64,000 nt of DNA from Alcanivorax quisquiliarum (GCF_023051175.1 NZ_JALKII010000005.1:124001-188000); one strand, 5' to 3'; shown: positions 25,945-37,396, counted from the stretch's first letter. Made by a program: numbers and translations. The notes: generated from the letters alone by a model not told the origin.

Positions 25945-25985
25945 CACCGCTGTGCCTTGCAACAAGGTTGTCAGGCACAGCGGTG
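25945..25985. other. Long perfect inverted repeat between gatB and the crotonase gene
   Basis: CACCGCTGTGCCT (25945-25957) and its exact complement (25973-25985) form a 13-bp stem. The 15-nt loop can pair further (CAAC/GTTG). No T tract follows on either strand. A second, 7-bp stem (GACGGCT/AGCCGTC, about 26010-26041) lies next to the gatB stop. It may terminate or stabilise the gatCAB transcript or be a regulator site for the crotonase gene. Confidence 0.7.
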
Positions 25986-26042
25986 GAGCCAAGGGCGTTA
26001 TCAAGCCGACGGCTCGGGCGTCAGCTCGGGCCAGCCGTCAGG

Positions 26043-27515
26043 TCAGGCGCCGGGAGTCTCTTTCAGTTTTTCCTGTAGCAGTGCGTTCACTTGCTGTGGA
26101 TTGGCTTTGCCCTGGGTGAGCTTCATCACCTGGCCGACAAAGAAGCCGAACATTTTCTTCTGCTTGCCTTCGTCTGCGGCGCGGAATGCCTCCGCCTGCG
26201 TGGCATTGTCGGCAATGACCTGGTCGACGATTTTCTCCAGCTCACCGGTGTCGGACATCTGCTTCAGCCCGCGAGCTTCGATCACCTCATCTGGGGTGCC
26301 TTCGCCGTTCCAGCACGCCTCGAAAACCTGCTTGGCGATCTTCGAGGAAATCGTGCCGTCCTGAATACGCTGGATCATCTGGCCAAGATCGGCCGCGCTC
26401 AACGGGCATTGCTCGATGGTGATGCCGGCGGCGTTGAGTTGCCCTGCCACGTCACCAATGACCCAGTTGGCCGCCAGCTTGGCATCGCCCGCCGCTTGCG
26501 CGGCGGCCTCGAAGTAGTCGGCCACGGCGCGATCACCGGCGAGGATACCGGCATCATAGTCCGATAGCCCGTACTCTGCGCTGAAGCGGGCCTGCCGTGC
26601 ATCCGGCAGCTCCGGCAATTCGGCGCGCAGGGCTTCGATGTCTTCGTCGGTGATGATCACCGGCAGCAGATCCGGGCAGGGGAAATAGCGGTAATCGTTG
26701 GCATCTTCCTTGGTGCGCATGGAGCGCGCGGTATTGGTGTCGCCGTTGTAGAGCCGTGTTTCCTGCTCGATAGTGCCGCCGTCTTCCAGCAGATCGATCT
26801 GGCGATCTACTTCCAGCTTGATCGCGGCCTCCATGAACTTGAACGAGTTGAGGTTCTTGGTTTCGGTGCGGGTGCCCAGTTTCGGGTCGCCTTGCTTGCG
26901 CACCGAGACGTTCACGTCAAAGCGCATCGAGCCCTGCGCCATGTGTCCGTCGCAAATGCCGATGGAGGTGACGATGCTGTGCAGCTTGCGCGCACAGGCC
27001 ACCGCTTCTTCGGCGCTGCGCATGTCCGGCTCGGTGACAATCTCGATCAGCGGCGTGCCGGCGCGGTTGAGATCGATGCCGGTCATGCCCTGGCCCTGCT
27101 CGTCGAAAAAATCTTCGTGCAGGGATTTGCCGGCGTCTTCTTCCAGATGGGCGTGGTGGATGCGCACGTTCTTGCGCGTGCCATCCTCAAGCTGAATCTC
27201 GATCACCCCGGCGCCGACAATCGGCTCCGCCAGTTGTGTGGTCTGGTAGCCTTTCGGCAGATCGGGATAAAAATAGTTCTTGCGCTCGAAGACCGAACGT
27301 TTGCCGATTTCAGCATTGATGGCCAGCCCGAACTTGACCGCTTTGCGTACTGCTTCGCGGTTCAGCACCGGCAAGGTGCCCGGCATGGCCAGATCAACCA
27401 GACTGGCCTGGCTGTTGGGCTCGGCGCCGAATGCGGTCGAGGCGCCGGAAAAGATTTTCGATGCGGTTGACAGCTGGACGTGCACTTCCAGCCCGATCAC
27501 GGTTTCCCAGCTCAT
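26043..27515 (-). CDS. gatB: Asp-tRNA(Asn)/Glu-tRNA(Gln) amidotransferase subunit B
   Basis: A 490-aa GatB. The N-terminus [24 protein letters not shown], the LPKGYQTTQ segment and the C-terminal YqeY/helical tail domain are diagnostic, and length is normal. GatB binds the mischarged tRNA and its kinase domain phosphorylates the Glu/Asp side chain with ATP before amidation. It overlaps gatA by 4 nt. Its presence indicates that the cell makes Gln-tRNA and/or Asn-tRNA indirectly, or uses both routes. Confidence 0.97.
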   Translation of the reverse strand: MSWETVIGLEVHVQLSTASKIFSGASTAFGAEPNSQASLVDLAMPGTLPVLNREAVRKAVKFGLAINAEIGKRSVFERKNYFYPDLPKGYQTTQLAEPIVGAGVIEIQLEDGTRKNVRIHHAHLEEDAGKSLHEDFFDEQGQGMTGIDLNRAGTPLIEIVTEPDMRSAEEAVACARKLHSIVTSIGICDGHMAQGSMRFDVNVSVRKQGDPKLGTRTETKNLNSFKFMEAAIKLEVDRQIDLLEDGGTIEQETRLYNGDTNTARSMRTKEDANDYRYFPCPDLLPVIITDEDIEALRAELPELPDARQARFSAEYGLSDYDAGILAGDRAVADYFEAAAQAAGDAKLAANWVIGDVAGQLNAAGITIEQCPLSAADLGQMIQRIQDGTISSKIAKQVFEACWNGEGTPDEVIEARGLKQMSDTGELEKIVDQVIADNATQAEAFRAADEGKQKKMFGFFVGQVMKLTQGKANPQQVNALLQEKLKETPGA

Positions 27516-28972
27516 GCGTCATCTCCCACTGCCGGCCTGGCGCGGTGCCAGTCGGTGGCCTGCTGGAAGCGATGGGCCACGTTCAGTATCTGTGCTTCAC
27601 GGAAATAATTGCCGATAACCTGTACACCCACCGGCAGGCCGTCCACCAGCCCGGCCGGCATCGACAGCGCCGGCAGGCCGGCGAGGTTGGCGCCGATGGT
27701 GAAGGCGTCGGCCATGTACATGGTGACAGGATCATCATTTTTGGCGCCGATACCGAAGGCAATCTCCGGTGTGGTCGGCCCCATCAATACATCCACTTGC
27801 TCGAAGGCGCGGGCAAACTCGTTGCTGATCAGGCGGCGAACTTTCTGCGCTTTCAGATAATAGGCGTCGTAATAGCCGTGGGAGAGGGCGTAGGTGCCTA
27901 CCAGAATACGGCGCTTCACTTCGGCGCCAAAGCCTTCCGAGCGCGAGCGTTTGAACATATCTTCCAGATCGGCGGGATTGTCGCAGCGATAGCCATAGCG
28001 CACGCCATCAAAGCGCGCCAGGTTGGAGGAGGCTTCTGCCGGCGCGATGACATAATAGGCTGGTACAGAAAGATGCACCGACGGCAGTGCCACCGGCACC
28101 AGCGTGGCGCCTTGCCGCTCCAGCTCGGCTAGTGCGGCATGAGCCTGGTCGGCAATGCGGCTATCCAGATCAGCAGGGAAAAACTCGGCGGGCACGCCGA
28201 TACGCAACCCGGCCAGCGGCTTCTCCAGCTCACCGAGGTAGTTGTCTACCGGGCGCGCCACGCAGGTGGAGTCACGGCTGTCGTGGCCGGCCATGGCTTG
28301 CAGCAGCAGGGCACAGTCGGCGGCGCTGTTGGCCATCGCGCCGGCCTGATCCAGGCTGGAGGCGAAGGCGATCATGCCCCAGCGTGACACGCGGCCATAA
28401 GTGGGCTTCAGCCCCGTGACGCCAGTCAGGGCCGCAGGCTGACGAATCGAGCCGCCGGTATCGCTGGCGGTGGCTGCCGGTATCAGGCGCGCAGCGACCG
28501 CTGCCGCCGAGCCACCGGAGGAGCCGCCGGGCACGCGGCTGGTATCCCAGGGGTTCTTCACCGGCCCGTAGTAACTGGTTTCGTTGGACGAGCCCATCGC
28601 GAACTCGTCCATATTGGTCTTGCCAAGCATCACTGCGCCGGCAGCGCGCATGCGCTCCACGATATTGGCATCGTAAGGGGCGATGAAATTGTCCAGCATT
28701 TTGGAGCCGCAGCTGGTGCGTACGCCCCGAGTACAGAAAATATCCTTGTGAGCGATCGGCAGACCGTTCAGCAGGCCGGCTTCGCCGCGCGCGCGTGCGG
28801 CGTCGGCGGCATCGGCCTGAGCCAGCGCTTGCTCTGCTGTGATGCTGACAAAGCTGTTCAGCTGTGGGTCAAGCGTCTGAATACGCTGGAGAAAATGCTC
28901 GGTCAGCTCGCGGGCGGAGTAGTCGCCACGAGCCAGGCCGGCGTTGAGTTCGGTAAGCGTGAGGCTATGCAT
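27512..28972 (-). CDS. gatA: Asp-tRNA(Asn)/Glu-tRNA(Gln) amidotransferase subunit A
   Basis: A 486-aa amidase-signature enzyme that releases ammonia from glutamine for the GatB site. The catalytic Lys in [11 protein letters not shown] and the [13 protein letters not shown] serine loop with the following [12 protein letters not shown] are intact (Ser-cisSer-Lys triad). It is the middle gene of gatCAB, 29 bp behind gatC and overlapping gatB by 4 nt. Confidence 0.97.
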   Translation of the reverse strand: MHSLTLTELNAGLARGDYSARELTEHFLQRIQTLDPQLNSFVSITAEQALAQADAADAARARGEAGLLNGLPIAHKDIFCTRGVRTSCGSKMLDNFIAPYDANIVERMRAAGAVMLGKTNMDEFAMGSSNETSYYGPVKNPWDTSRVPGGSSGGSAAAVAARLIPAATASDTGGSIRQPAALTGVTGLKPTYGRVSRWGMIAFASSLDQAGAMANSAADCALLLQAMAGHDSRDSTCVARPVDNYLGELEKPLAGLRIGVPAEFFPADLDSRIADQAHAALAELERQGATLVPVALPSVHLSVPAYYVIAPAEASSNLARFDGVRYGYRCDNPADLEDMFKRSRSEGFGAEVKRRILVGTYALSHGYYDAYYLKAQKVRRLISNEFARAFEQVDVLMGPTTPEIAFGIGAKNDDPVTMYMADAFTIGANLAGLPALSMPAGLVDGLPVGVQVIGNYFREAQILNVAHRFQQATDWHRARPAVGDDA

Positions 28973-29001
28973 GGTCGTTAGGGTGTCCTGAAAGCGGGCG
29001 G

Positions 29002-29289
29002 TTACTCGATCACTCGGGGTACCAGGTAGCAGCCGGCTTCGGTGGCGGGCGCCAGCGGCTGTACGGTGGTGCGAATGTCGGTGTCGGTGACGGTGTCGTC
29101 ACGCAGCGTCTGCACCATGTCCATCGGGTGGGCCATGGGTTCGATCTCGCCCACGTCGGCATCCTGCAGATGGTCGATCATGCCGAGAATGCGATTCAGT
29201 CGCTCGGCCAGCGCGTCGCTGTCGGCCGGGTCCAGATGCAGCCGCGCGAGGTGTGCCACACGCGCCAGATCCTGAGGATCAAGGGCCAT
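29002..29289 (-). CDS. gatC: Asp-tRNA(Asn)/Glu-tRNA(Gln) amidotransferase subunit C
   Basis: A 95-aa stabilising subunit that wraps the GatA-GatB interface. The start is ATG 29289 ([26 protein letters not shown] upstream); the longer open frame upstream is not family-like. The motif [21 protein letters not shown] and terminal YLVPRVIE are typical. It is the first gene of gatCAB and divergent from mreB across a 238-bp gap that must hold both promoters. Confidence 0.95.
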   Translation of the reverse strand: MALDPQDLARVAHLARLHLDPADSDALAERLNRILGMIDHLQDADVGEIEPMAHPMDMVQTLRDDTVTDTDIRTTVQPLAPATEAGCYLVPRVIE

Positions 29290-29376
29290 GAAAATACTCC
29301 TGATACGATGCTTGTGTGCGGCCGTAGCGGTAGCCGGGAAACCGTAAAACCTACCACAAACGGGCCGATCGAGGCC

Positions 29377-29405
29377 ATATGAAGTGCGGTTGTCGCCGCG
29401 TTCAA
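29377..29405 (-). promoter_or_regulatory. Possible sigma-70 promoter for gatCAB
   Basis: Minus-strand TTGAAC (29400-29405) and TCATAT (29377-29382) are separated by exactly 17 bp, 88 nt upstream of gatC. The match to consensus is only moderate. Confidence 0.3.
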
Positions 29406-29416
29406 TCAGTGTTTGA

Positions 29417-30571
<1,155 letters not shown>

Positions 30572-30583
30572 ACGCTGCCGGCC

Positions 30584-30609
30584 GCGGCGGCCTGATGGCA
30601 GGCCGCCGC
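30584..30609 (+). terminator. Hairpin between mreB and mreC
   Basis: A perfect 10-bp stem (GCGGCGGCCT / AGGCCGCCGC) with a 6-nt loop starts 12 nt after the mreB stop. No T tract follows (TGTTCGG). It probably causes partial termination or protects the mreB mRNA, which would raise MreB over MreC/MreD. Confidence 0.5.
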
Positions 30610-30637
30610 TGTTCGGATTCATGTCGGAGGCCGGTTG

Positions 30638-31519
30638 TTGAACCTTTCATTTGAAACCCCCAATCCCGGCTATCGCCTGCTGCTGGCGCTGGTGCTTGGC
30701 ACCGTGTTGATGCTGCTGGATCAGCGCACCGAGCAGGTGCAGGTAATCCGCCACAGTGTGGGCTATCTGACAGCACCGGTTCATTATCTGGCGCACCTTC
30801 CTGGTGCCATGGGGAGCTGGGTGACTGGCCAGGCGCGCTCGCGCAGCGATCTGTTTGACGAGAACGAGCAACTGGCCCGTCAATTGCTGATCCTGCAGCA
30901 ACGAGTGCAGCGGCTGGCTGTGCTGGAAGCAGAAAACACGCGCCTGCGAGAGCTGCTCAACTCCTCCTCGGAACTGGATACCGGCGTGCTGGCGGCTGAG
31001 ATCATCGGCATTGAGCCAGATCCTTCGCGCCAGGAGCTGATTATCAACAAGGGCAGCCACGATGGCGTTTATCGTGGGCAAGCGGTGCTGGATGCCAGCG
31101 GCCTGCTGGGGCAAGTGGTGGATGTGGGGCCGTTTACGGCGCGAGTGCTGCTGATCACCGATGCCAGCCATGCGTTGTCCGTGCAGGTCAATCGTAACGG
31201 CGTGCGCGCCATTCTGGCTGGCACTGGGCAGTTGGGCATCGTGCGGCTGTTGTTTGTACCGGATACCGCAGATATCGAAGAAGGTGATCTGCTGGTCAGC
31301 ACCGGACTGGATCAGCTTTTCCCCCGTGGTTATCCGGTGGCCGAGGTGGTGCGCATCGAGCATGATCGCTCCGCGCCTTTCGCTCGCGTTGATGCCCGGC
31401 CCACGGCGCATATTGATCGTGCCAGCCACGTGCTGCTGGTCGAAGGGCCGCGCCACCTTGGCCTGCGTGTGGGCGAGCAGCCCGACGACCCGGGCCCGGC
31501 AACGGAGGAGCGGCGCTGA
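30638..31519 (+). CDS. mreC: Rod shape-determining protein MreC
   Basis: A 293-aa inner-membrane protein with one membrane segment (about residues 13-31), a coiled coil (about 68-105, LFDENEQLARQLLILQQRVQRL) and the two periplasmic beta domains (GSHDGVYRGQAVLDASGLLGQVVDV). It links MreB to periplasmic wall enzymes. The start is non-ATG: TTG at 30638 lies 7 nt behind GGAGG (30626-30630); the adjacent TTG at 30635 is the alternative. An ATG at 30621 opens only six codons in another frame. The stop overlaps the mreD start. Confidence 0.94.
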   Translation: MNLSFETPNPGYRLLLALVLGTVLMLLDQRTEQVQVIRHSVGYLTAPVHYLAHLPGAMGSWVTGQARSRSDLFDENEQLARQLLILQQRVQRLAVLEAENTRLRELLNSSSELDTGVLAAEIIGIEPDPSRQELIINKGSHDGVYRGQAVLDASGLLGQVVDVGPFTARVLLITDASHALSVQVNRNGVRAILAGTGQLGIVRLLFVPDTADIEEGDLLVSTGLDQLFPRGYPVAEVVRIEHDRSAPFARVDARPTAHIDRASHVLLVEGPRHLGLRVGEQPDDPGPATEERR

Positions 31520-32010
31520 TGCGTGAACGCAAGGCATCCGGCACGGGCGCCATTGTCATTACCTTCCTGCTGGCCGGCTGGCTGGCGATCTTGCCGCTGC
31601 CGGACGCGCTGGCGCTGGGCCGGCCGGAGTGGCTGACACTGGTGCTGATCTATTGGGTCATTGCCTTGCCGCATCGAGTGGGCGTGTTCTGGGGCTTCGG
31701 TGCCGGGCTGTTTCAGGATGTGCTCACCGGCAGTGTGCTGGGGCAGCACGCGGTGGCGCTATCGGTGGTGGCTTATATTGCGCTGGCGATGCACAAGCGG
31801 CTGCGAGTGTTTCTGCCGCTCCAGCAGGTGGTGGTGGTGTTTCTGCTGGTCGGCACCGGTAGCCTGCTTTCCTATATTGTGCAGAATGCGGTGGGCCGGA
31901 CCCTGTTGCCGCCCGTGTGGGTGTTGCTGCCGGCGCTGGTTTCCGCGTTGTTGTGGCGCCCGCTGTTTGCCGTGTTGCGCTGGGTACGTCACCGTTTCCT
32001 GGTGCGCTGA
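31519..32010 (+). CDS. mreD: Rod shape-determining membrane protein MreD
   Basis: A 163-aa integral membrane protein with five to six helices and the MreD feature GFGAGLFQDVLTGSVLGQHA. It works with MreC and RodA/PBP2 in the elongasome. ATG 31519 shares its A with the mreC TGA, so translation is coupled. maf begins 3 nt after its stop. Confidence 0.94.
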   Translation: MRERKASGTGAIVITFLLAGWLAILPLPDALALGRPEWLTLVLIYWVIALPHRVGVFWGFGAGLFQDVLTGSVLGQHAVALSVVAYIALAMHKRLRVFLPLQQVVVVFLLVGTGSLLSYIVQNAVGRTLLPPVWVLLPALVSALLWRPLFAVLRWVRHRFLVR

Positions 32011-32013
32011 ACA

Positions 32014-32613
32014 GTGCATCTTTATCTTGCTTCCGCTTCCCCGCGCCGTGCCGAGCTGCTGACGCAGATCGGCGTGCGTTTTTCACGCCTGGCATTTCCC
32101 GGCATCGACGAAACCCCCATCCCCACAGAAACGCCGGCCGAATACGTGCAGCGCATGGCGCGTGAAAAAGCGCTGGCGGGCATGGCGGCCATGCCGGCCG
32201 GAGAGCCGCCCGGTGCCGTGTTGGGCGCGGATACGTCAGTGGTGCTGGGGCCGCGCATCCTCGGCAAGCCGCTTGATCGCGACGATGCCCGAACAATGCT
32301 TGCAGCGCTGGCCGGGCAGGCCCATGAAGTGCTCTCGGCGGTGTCGCTGGCGTTGCCCTCGGGCCAGCAGCAGACGTTGTTGTCCACCACTCGCGTGTGG
32401 TTCCGCCCGCTCGCGAATGACGAGATCGAGGCTTATCTGGACACCGGCGAGCCTTTCGACAAGGCTGGCAGTTACGGTATCCAGGGCGGCGGCGCCCTGC
32501 TGGTGGAGCAACTGCACGGCAGTTACAGCGGCGTCGTCGGGCTGCCTTTGGCAGAAACCCGGCAATTGCTGCACTGGGCAAAGATTCCTTATTGGCAGCG
32601 GGGCACGGCGTGA
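32014..32613 (+). CDS. maf: Maf-family nucleotide pyrophosphatase (dTTP/UTP type, YhdE)
   Basis: A 199-aa house-cleaning pyrophosphatase. YLASASPRRAELL at the N-terminus, the ADTSVVLG acidic loop and FDKAGSYGIQG near residue 150 are the Maf active-site motifs. Members hydrolyse dTTP, UTP and modified pyrimidine nucleotides. The start is GTG at 32014, 3 nt behind mreD, without room for another start. In most relatives rng (RNase G) follows; here yhdP overlaps directly. Confidence 0.95.
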   Translation: MHLYLASASPRRAELLTQIGVRFSRLAFPGIDETPIPTETPAEYVQRMAREKALAGMAAMPAGEPPGAVLGADTSVVLGPRILGKPLDRDDARTMLAALAGQAHEVLSAVSLALPSGQQQTLLSTTRVWFRPLANDEIEAYLDTGEPFDKAGSYGIQGGGALLVEQLHGSYSGVVGLPLAETRQLLHWAKIPYWQRGTA

Positions 32614-35600
32614 CTCAATCCCCGGCGCGCAGCAGGCTGCGCACAAGCCTTGACGCATTGCGTCGCCAGCTGTGGTGGCTGGTGACACTGGCGCTGTTGC
32701 TGCTGGCCGTTTACGTGGTGCTGGCGAGGCAGGCGATGACGCTGGTGCCGGAGCTGCGGCACCAGCTGGAAACACTGGCTGGCGAGCGGCTGGGTGCGCC
32801 GGTCACGATCGGCAGCCTGCGCGGCTATCTGGATGGCGTGGTCCCGGTGTTCGTGTTGCAGGATCTGGAGGTCGCGGCGCCGGACGCCGACGACGCGCCT
32901 TTGACATTGCAGCATGTGGAGCTGGCCATTGATGTGGGAGCCTCGATCTGGAGCCGCTCCTTGCGCTTGCGGCAATTATGGGTGCGCGGGCTTGATCTGC
33001 ACCTGGTGCGTGATGGCGAAGGCAGCATTCGCCTGCGTGGGCTGGAGGCGCTGCGCCAGGACGATGGTGCCGATGACGGCGGGCGCGGCCTGCTGGATAT
33101 CGTCTATCGGCAGCAGCGGCTGGTGCTCGATGATGTCAGTGTGCGGGTAGACTGGCCGGGGCTACCGCCGCTGCGCTCGGATGATCTCTCGGTGGCGCTG
33201 GTGCGCGAAGGGAGTGAGCGGCAAGTGGCGCTGCGGCTCTCGGCTCGCGACCGGCCGCTGCAACTGGATGCCCGGCTGCGATTGCAGGGCGATGCGTATC
33301 AAATGGAAGATCTGCGCGGCGAAGGCTATTTGCGGGTCGAAGGCGAGGGGCTGGAATACTGGCTGCCCGAGACCTGGCCGCTGCCGGTCAAGCCGGTTGC
33401 CGCCACCGGGCGCGTGGAGCTGTGGGCCGGCATGGCAGACGGCGCTGTCACCGGCGCCACCGCCGTACTGGCCACCCGCGAGGTACAACTCGACCATGAA
33501 GCGCAGGCGTTGGGCTGGCGCCTTGATCGTCTGGATGCCCGCTTCCATCTGGCCCGTCAGGCAGAAGGTTACCAACTGACTCTGGATGAACTGCGCGGCG
33601 AGACAGATAGCGTCGGAGAGCTGCGTATGGGGCCGCTGGCGGCCTGGTGGGATGGCCGTTTCAGTGCCGACACCGCCTGGCGTCTGCGGGCGGAGGGGCT
33701 GAACGCCACGGCAGTCCGAGAGCAGCTGCTGGCCTGGCCGTTCCCGCTGCCGGAGCACTTGGCGGCGCTGCGTGAGCAACTGGTATCGCTGGCGCCGTCG
33801 GGCCAGGTGCCGGCGGTTTATCTGAGCGGGCACGGCGCAAAAATAGCAGCCTTCAATGGCCGCTTCACCAATCTTTCCGTGGCCGCCAGCGCAGCGCGCC
33901 CCGGCGTGCAAGGGGTCAGCGGCTGGGTTGCCGGCACACCCGAGGCTGGCATAGCACGGCTCACCAGCCCGGCGCTGATGCTTGATCTGCCCGCCCTGTT
34001 TCAGGCGCCCCTGGCCGCTTCGCTCAGCGGCCTGGTGCAGTGGCACCGGCCAGCGCCCGAGGCACTGCATGTCCGTAGTGGTGTGCTGCAGGCTTACAAC
34101 GCCGACGCCCGAGGCAAGGCATTGCTTGATCTGCAATTGCCGGGCGGCGGTGCGGCCCCGTATCTGAGCCTGCGCGCCGATCTGCATGAAGGCAACGCTG
34201 GCCATGCGGCCCGTTACATTCCGTTGGCCCGTATGGGCGACGGTGCGGCGAACTGGCTCAACAAAGCCTTCCTCGGCGGTGAGCTGCGGCGCGGGCGTAT
34301 CCTGTACGAAGGCCCGCTGCGTTACGACCGCTCGCAACAGCAATCGCGCACCCAGCAAATGGCTTTCAGTGTCGAGAATCTGACACTGCACTATCTGGAG
34401 GGATGGCCGGATGTGAAGGCTATTTCCGGCACAGTGATGCTGGATGGGCTCGATGTGCTGGCGCGTGATCTGTCGGCGCGCTATCTGGGCAGTACGGTGC
34501 AGGCTGCGCAAGTGGATGTGCTGGGTATCATCGCCGGTGAGCCGCTTTTGATCATCAGCGGCGAGGTGCAGGGCCCGGCGCGTGATCTGCAAACCGTGCT
34601 TCACGAAACCCCGCTGGCGGACAGCCTGCCAGAGGCGCTACAGGCGTGGCAGATACGCAGTGGTGAGCTGGATGGTCATCTGGTGTTACAGCTGCCGCTG
34701 GGCGGTGGCGCAGCGCAGCGGGAAGTGGTGGCACAGGCGCGGATGCGTGGCGTCGGGCTGCATTCCGATAGCTGGCGGCTGGCCGCCACACAGCTTGCCG
34801 GCAGTGGCCGTTTCAGCTTGCAGGACGGCTTGCAGATTCCGGCACTGACGGGGGTGCTGTTTGGTGAGCCGATCACCGGTAGCGTGCGCACCGGCGCCGA
34901 TCAGGTAAGGCTGGCCGCAGAAGGCGTGGCGCCAGTGCCGGCGCTGCGCACCTGGCTGGGTGAGAAACACTGGCTGACACCGCTGGCTGGTGTGTTGCCT
35001 TATAGTGCTGCGCTGGCACTGCCCCGTGGTGGTGGCACGGTGCGGCTGCAAGTGGATTCCGATCTGCATGGCGTCAGCAGCAGCCTGCCGGTGCCGTTGG
35101 GCAAGACGGCCGACGAGCGCCGCGTCTCGCAGCTGGTGCTGACCGCTCGCGATGACCGGCGACGGCTGAATCTGCATTTTGAGCAGCTGGCCGCCGCCCA
35201 GCTGGAGCTGGCATCGGATGGCAGTTTGCGCCGTGGCGCCGTGCGCTTTGGTGCCCCCGGCGCGCCGATGCCGGAAACTGGCTTGCGTATTGATGGCTGG
35301 CTGCCGGTGCTGGAGCCGCTGCCCTGGGCATTGCTGGTTGCCGACGATGACAGCCCGCTGCGCGGAGCGGACAGCAGTGGCGGCGCTGCCCTGCCGTTGC
35401 TCAATCTGGCCGTGGACAGCGCCGAGCTGCGCTTTCAGGGGCAGTCGCTGGGCCGTGGCAGCCTGTCGTTGCAACAGCGGCTCTCTGGCTGGCACCTGGC
35501 CGTGGCCAGTGCGCCGCTGGCCGGCGAGCTGTTTCTGCCTCAGGGTTATCAGGCCCGTGGCGACCGCCCGCTGGCGGTGGAGATTGGCCGGCTGCACTGG

Positions 35601-36548
35601 CCGTTCCGGCCGGGTGATAGCGTGCCGGAGGTGGATGATGTGCTGGCACAGCTGGCGCTGCCGCAGCCTGACCCGCTGCGCATTCCCGCAGCGGATATCA
35701 GTGTGCGAGAGGTGGTTGTGCATGGCCGCGATTATGGTCAGTGGCAGGCGCAACTGCGGCCCACGCCCGAGGGCACACACGTCGGCGGGCTCATTGGCCG
35801 CTGGCGTGACACGACATTCAATGGCCAGCTCGATTGGCTGGCAACAGGCGTGCAGGGCGGCGCCAGTAGCGTCAGCGGCAGTTTCCGCAGCACGGATCTG
35901 GGCGCGCTGCTGGGTAATTTCGGGCTGGAATCCTTTATCGAAAGCAGGGATGCCACCGGCTCGGTGGACTTGCACTGGCAGGGTTCCCCGCTGGCATTTG
36001 ATTACCGGCAGCTGGGCGGCAGCCTGACGGTGGAGATCAATAATGCGTTGCTGCCAGGAAGTGATCGTCGCACCTCGGCGCTGCGGCTGCTGGGGCTGAT
36101 CAATATTGGCAACACCCTGAGCCGGCGCCTGCGGCTGGATTTTTCCGACGTGGTGAGTGAGGGCCTGCTGACGGATCGTATTCGCGGGCAGTTTATTTTT
36201 GATGGCCCCTCGATCAGCACTGACAACCTGCGTATCCGTTCGTCAGCCGCCGAATTTGCCATTCACGGCACGCTCGGGCTGGTGCCTCAAACAATGGATT
36301 ATCACATTGAAGTCACGCTACCGCTGTCGAGCAATCTCTACGCCGGTTGCCTGGCCGGCCCGGCTGCCTGCGCCAGCATTTTTGTGGTCGAGCGGTTGTG
36401 GGGCGAGCGGCTTGAGAAGATGACCTCGATGAGTTATCACGTCAGTGGCGGCTGGGATAACCCGGAGGTGGAAGAAGTGCAGGGCCTGTTCGGCCCGCGC
36501 AGCAGCGGCACGCCGTCTTCACCCGGTACGCCCCCGCCAGGAGACTGA
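32610..36548 (+). CDS. yhdP: YhdP, AsmA-like phospholipid-transport protein
   Basis: A 1312-aa protein with one N-terminal membrane anchor (about residues 18-40) and a long periplasmic beta-rich region. It ends in the AsmA-like C-terminal domain (LRLLGLINIGNTLSRRLRLDFSDV). YhdP belongs to the bridge-like AsmA-type proteins that carry phospholipids from the inner to the outer membrane. The start is GTG 32610, overlapping the maf stop by 4 nt. The length is typical. The next gene starts 2 nt after its stop. Confidence 0.93.
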   Translation: MTQSPARSRLRTSLDALRRQLWWLVTLALLLLAVYVVLARQAMTLVPELRHQLETLAGERLGAPVTIGSLRGYLDGVVPVFVLQDLEVAAPDADDAPLTLQHVELAIDVGASIWSRSLRLRQLWVRGLDLHLVRDGEGSIRLRGLEALRQDDGADDGGRGLLDIVYRQQRLVLDDVSVRVDWPGLPPLRSDDLSVALVREGSERQVALRLSARDRPLQLDARLRLQGDAYQMEDLRGEGYLRVEGEGLEYWLPETWPLPVKPVAATGRVELWAGMADGAVTGATAVLATREVQLDHEAQALGWRLDRLDARFHLARQAEGYQLTLDELRGETDSVGELRMGPLAAWWDGRFSADTAWRLRAEGLNATAVREQLLAWPFPLPEHLAALREQLVSLAPSGQVPAVYLSGHGAKIAAFNGRFTNLSVAASAARPGVQGVSGWVAGTPEAGIARLTSPALMLDLPALFQAPLAASLSGLVQWHRPAPEALHVRSGVLQAYNADARGKALLDLQLPGGGAAPYLSLRADLHEGNAGHAARYIPLARMGDGAANWLNKAFLGGELRRGRILYEGPLRYDRSQQQSRTQQMAFSVENLTLHYLEGWPDVKAISGTVMLDGLDVLARDLSARYLGSTVQAAQVDVLGIIAGEPLLIISGEVQGPARDLQTVLHETPLADSLPEALQAWQIRSGELDGHLVLQLPLGGGAAQREVVAQARMRGVGLHSDSWRLAATQLAGSGRFSLQDGLQIPALTGVLFGEPITGSVRTGADQVRLAAEGVAPVPALRTWLGEKHWLTPLAGVLPYSAALALPRGGGTVRLQVDSDLHGVSSSLPVPLGKTADERRVSQLVLTARDDRRRLNLHFEQLAAAQLELASDGSLRRGAVRFGAPGAPMPETGLRIDGWLPVLEPLPWALLVADDDSPLRGADSSGGAALPLLNLAVDSAELRFQGQSLGRGSLSLQQRLSGWHLAVASAPLAGELFLPQGYQARGDRPLAVEIGRLHWPFRPGDSVPEVDDVLAQLALPQPDPLRIPAADISVREVVVHGRDYGQWQAQLRPTPEGTHVGGLIGRWRDTTFNGQLDWLATGVQGGASSVSGSFRSTDLGALLGNFGLESFIESRDATGSVDLHWQGSPLAFDYRQLGGSLTVEINNALLPGSDRRTSALRLLGLINIGNTLSRRLRLDFSDVVSEGLLTDRIRGQFIFDGPSISTDNLRIRSSAAEFAIHGTLGLVPQTMDYHIEVTLPLSSNLYAGCLAGPAACASIFVVERLWGERLEKMTSMSYHVSGGWDNPEVEEVQGLFGPRSSGTPSSPGTPPPGD

Positions 36549-36550
36549 GC

Positions 36551-37396
36551 ATGCGCATCGCCGGGATTCAGTTTTGCGCGGGCCGCGAGCCGGGGCCAAA
36601 TCTTGCCAGGGCCGGTGCGCAAATTGCCGAAGCGGCCGCGCAGGGCGCTCGTTTTATCGTGCTGCCGGAAAATTTTGCCTGCTACGGCGGCGATTACCGG
36701 GCGCTGGCCGAACGTGAAGGCGGCAGTATGCAAGCATGGCTGGCTGCGCAGGCCCGCGAACAGGGTGTCTGGCTGCTCGGCGGCACCTTGCCGCTGGTGC
36801 AGCGCGCAGACGGCAGCGCGGTTGCCGCGCCCCGTGTGCGGGCGGCCTCGTTGCTGTATGGGCCGGACGGTGCGTTGCAGGCGCGTTATGACAAGCTGCA
36901 TCTGTTCGATGCTCAGGTGGCGGACGCTCAGGGCAGCTACCAGGAATCTGCTCGCTTCGAGGCCGGTGATCGGCTCCGTGTAGCTGATGTGGGCGGTTTC
37001 GGTATCGGCCTTGCTGTGTGTTATGACCTGCGCTTCCCCTCGCTGGCGCGTGCGCTCGTGGATCGCGGCGCGCAGGTGCTGGTCTACCCCAGCGCCTTTA
37101 CCGCCGTGACCGGCGCCGCGCACTGGCGGCTGTTGCTATGCGCCCGCGCGGTGGAAACCGGCTGCTATGTGCTCGGCGTGAACCAGTGCGGGCAGCACAG
37201 CGAGCGCCGCGCAAGTTTCGGCCATAGCTTGCTGGCTGATCCCTGGGGCCGTGTCGTGGCGGAGCTGGACGATGCCCCCGGCATCTTGCTGGCCGAACTG
37301 CGGCAGGACGAGATCGACGAGACCCGGCGCAGATTGCCGGTTCATACCCATCAAAGATTACTGACAGGTTTACCCGATGACATCCGTGACGATTGA
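36551..37396 (+). CDS. Nitrilase-family amidase (Nit1-like, probable deaminated glutathione amidase)
   Basis: A 281-aa carbon-nitrogen hydrolase with the catalytic triad Glu40 (LPENF), Lys115 (YDKLHLFD) and Cys157 (AVCYDLRFP). The overall pattern is closest to bacterial Nit1/NagZ-neighbour amidases that repair deaminated glutathione; that substrate is inferred from family. It is co-transcribed with yhdP, and its last 20 nt overlap tldD. Confidence 0.88.
   Translation: MRIAGIQFCAGREPGPNLARAGAQIAEAAAQGARFIVLPENFACYGGDYRALAEREGGSMQAWLAAQAREQGVWLLGGTLPLVQRADGSAVAAPRVRAASLLYGPDGALQARYDKLHLFDAQVADAQGSYQESARFEAGDRLRVADVGGFGIGLAVCYDLRFPSLARALVDRGAQVLVYPSAFTAVTGAAHWRLLLCARAVETGCYVLGVNQCGQHSERRASFGHSLLADPWGRVVAELDDAPGILLAELRQDEIDETRRRLPVHTHQRLLTGLPDDIRDD

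Noticed and set aside
30621-30641. ATG at 30621 as the mreC start
   Set aside because: It is in another frame and stops after six codons; the TTG at 30638 has the right spacing from GGAGG and gives the family N-terminus.
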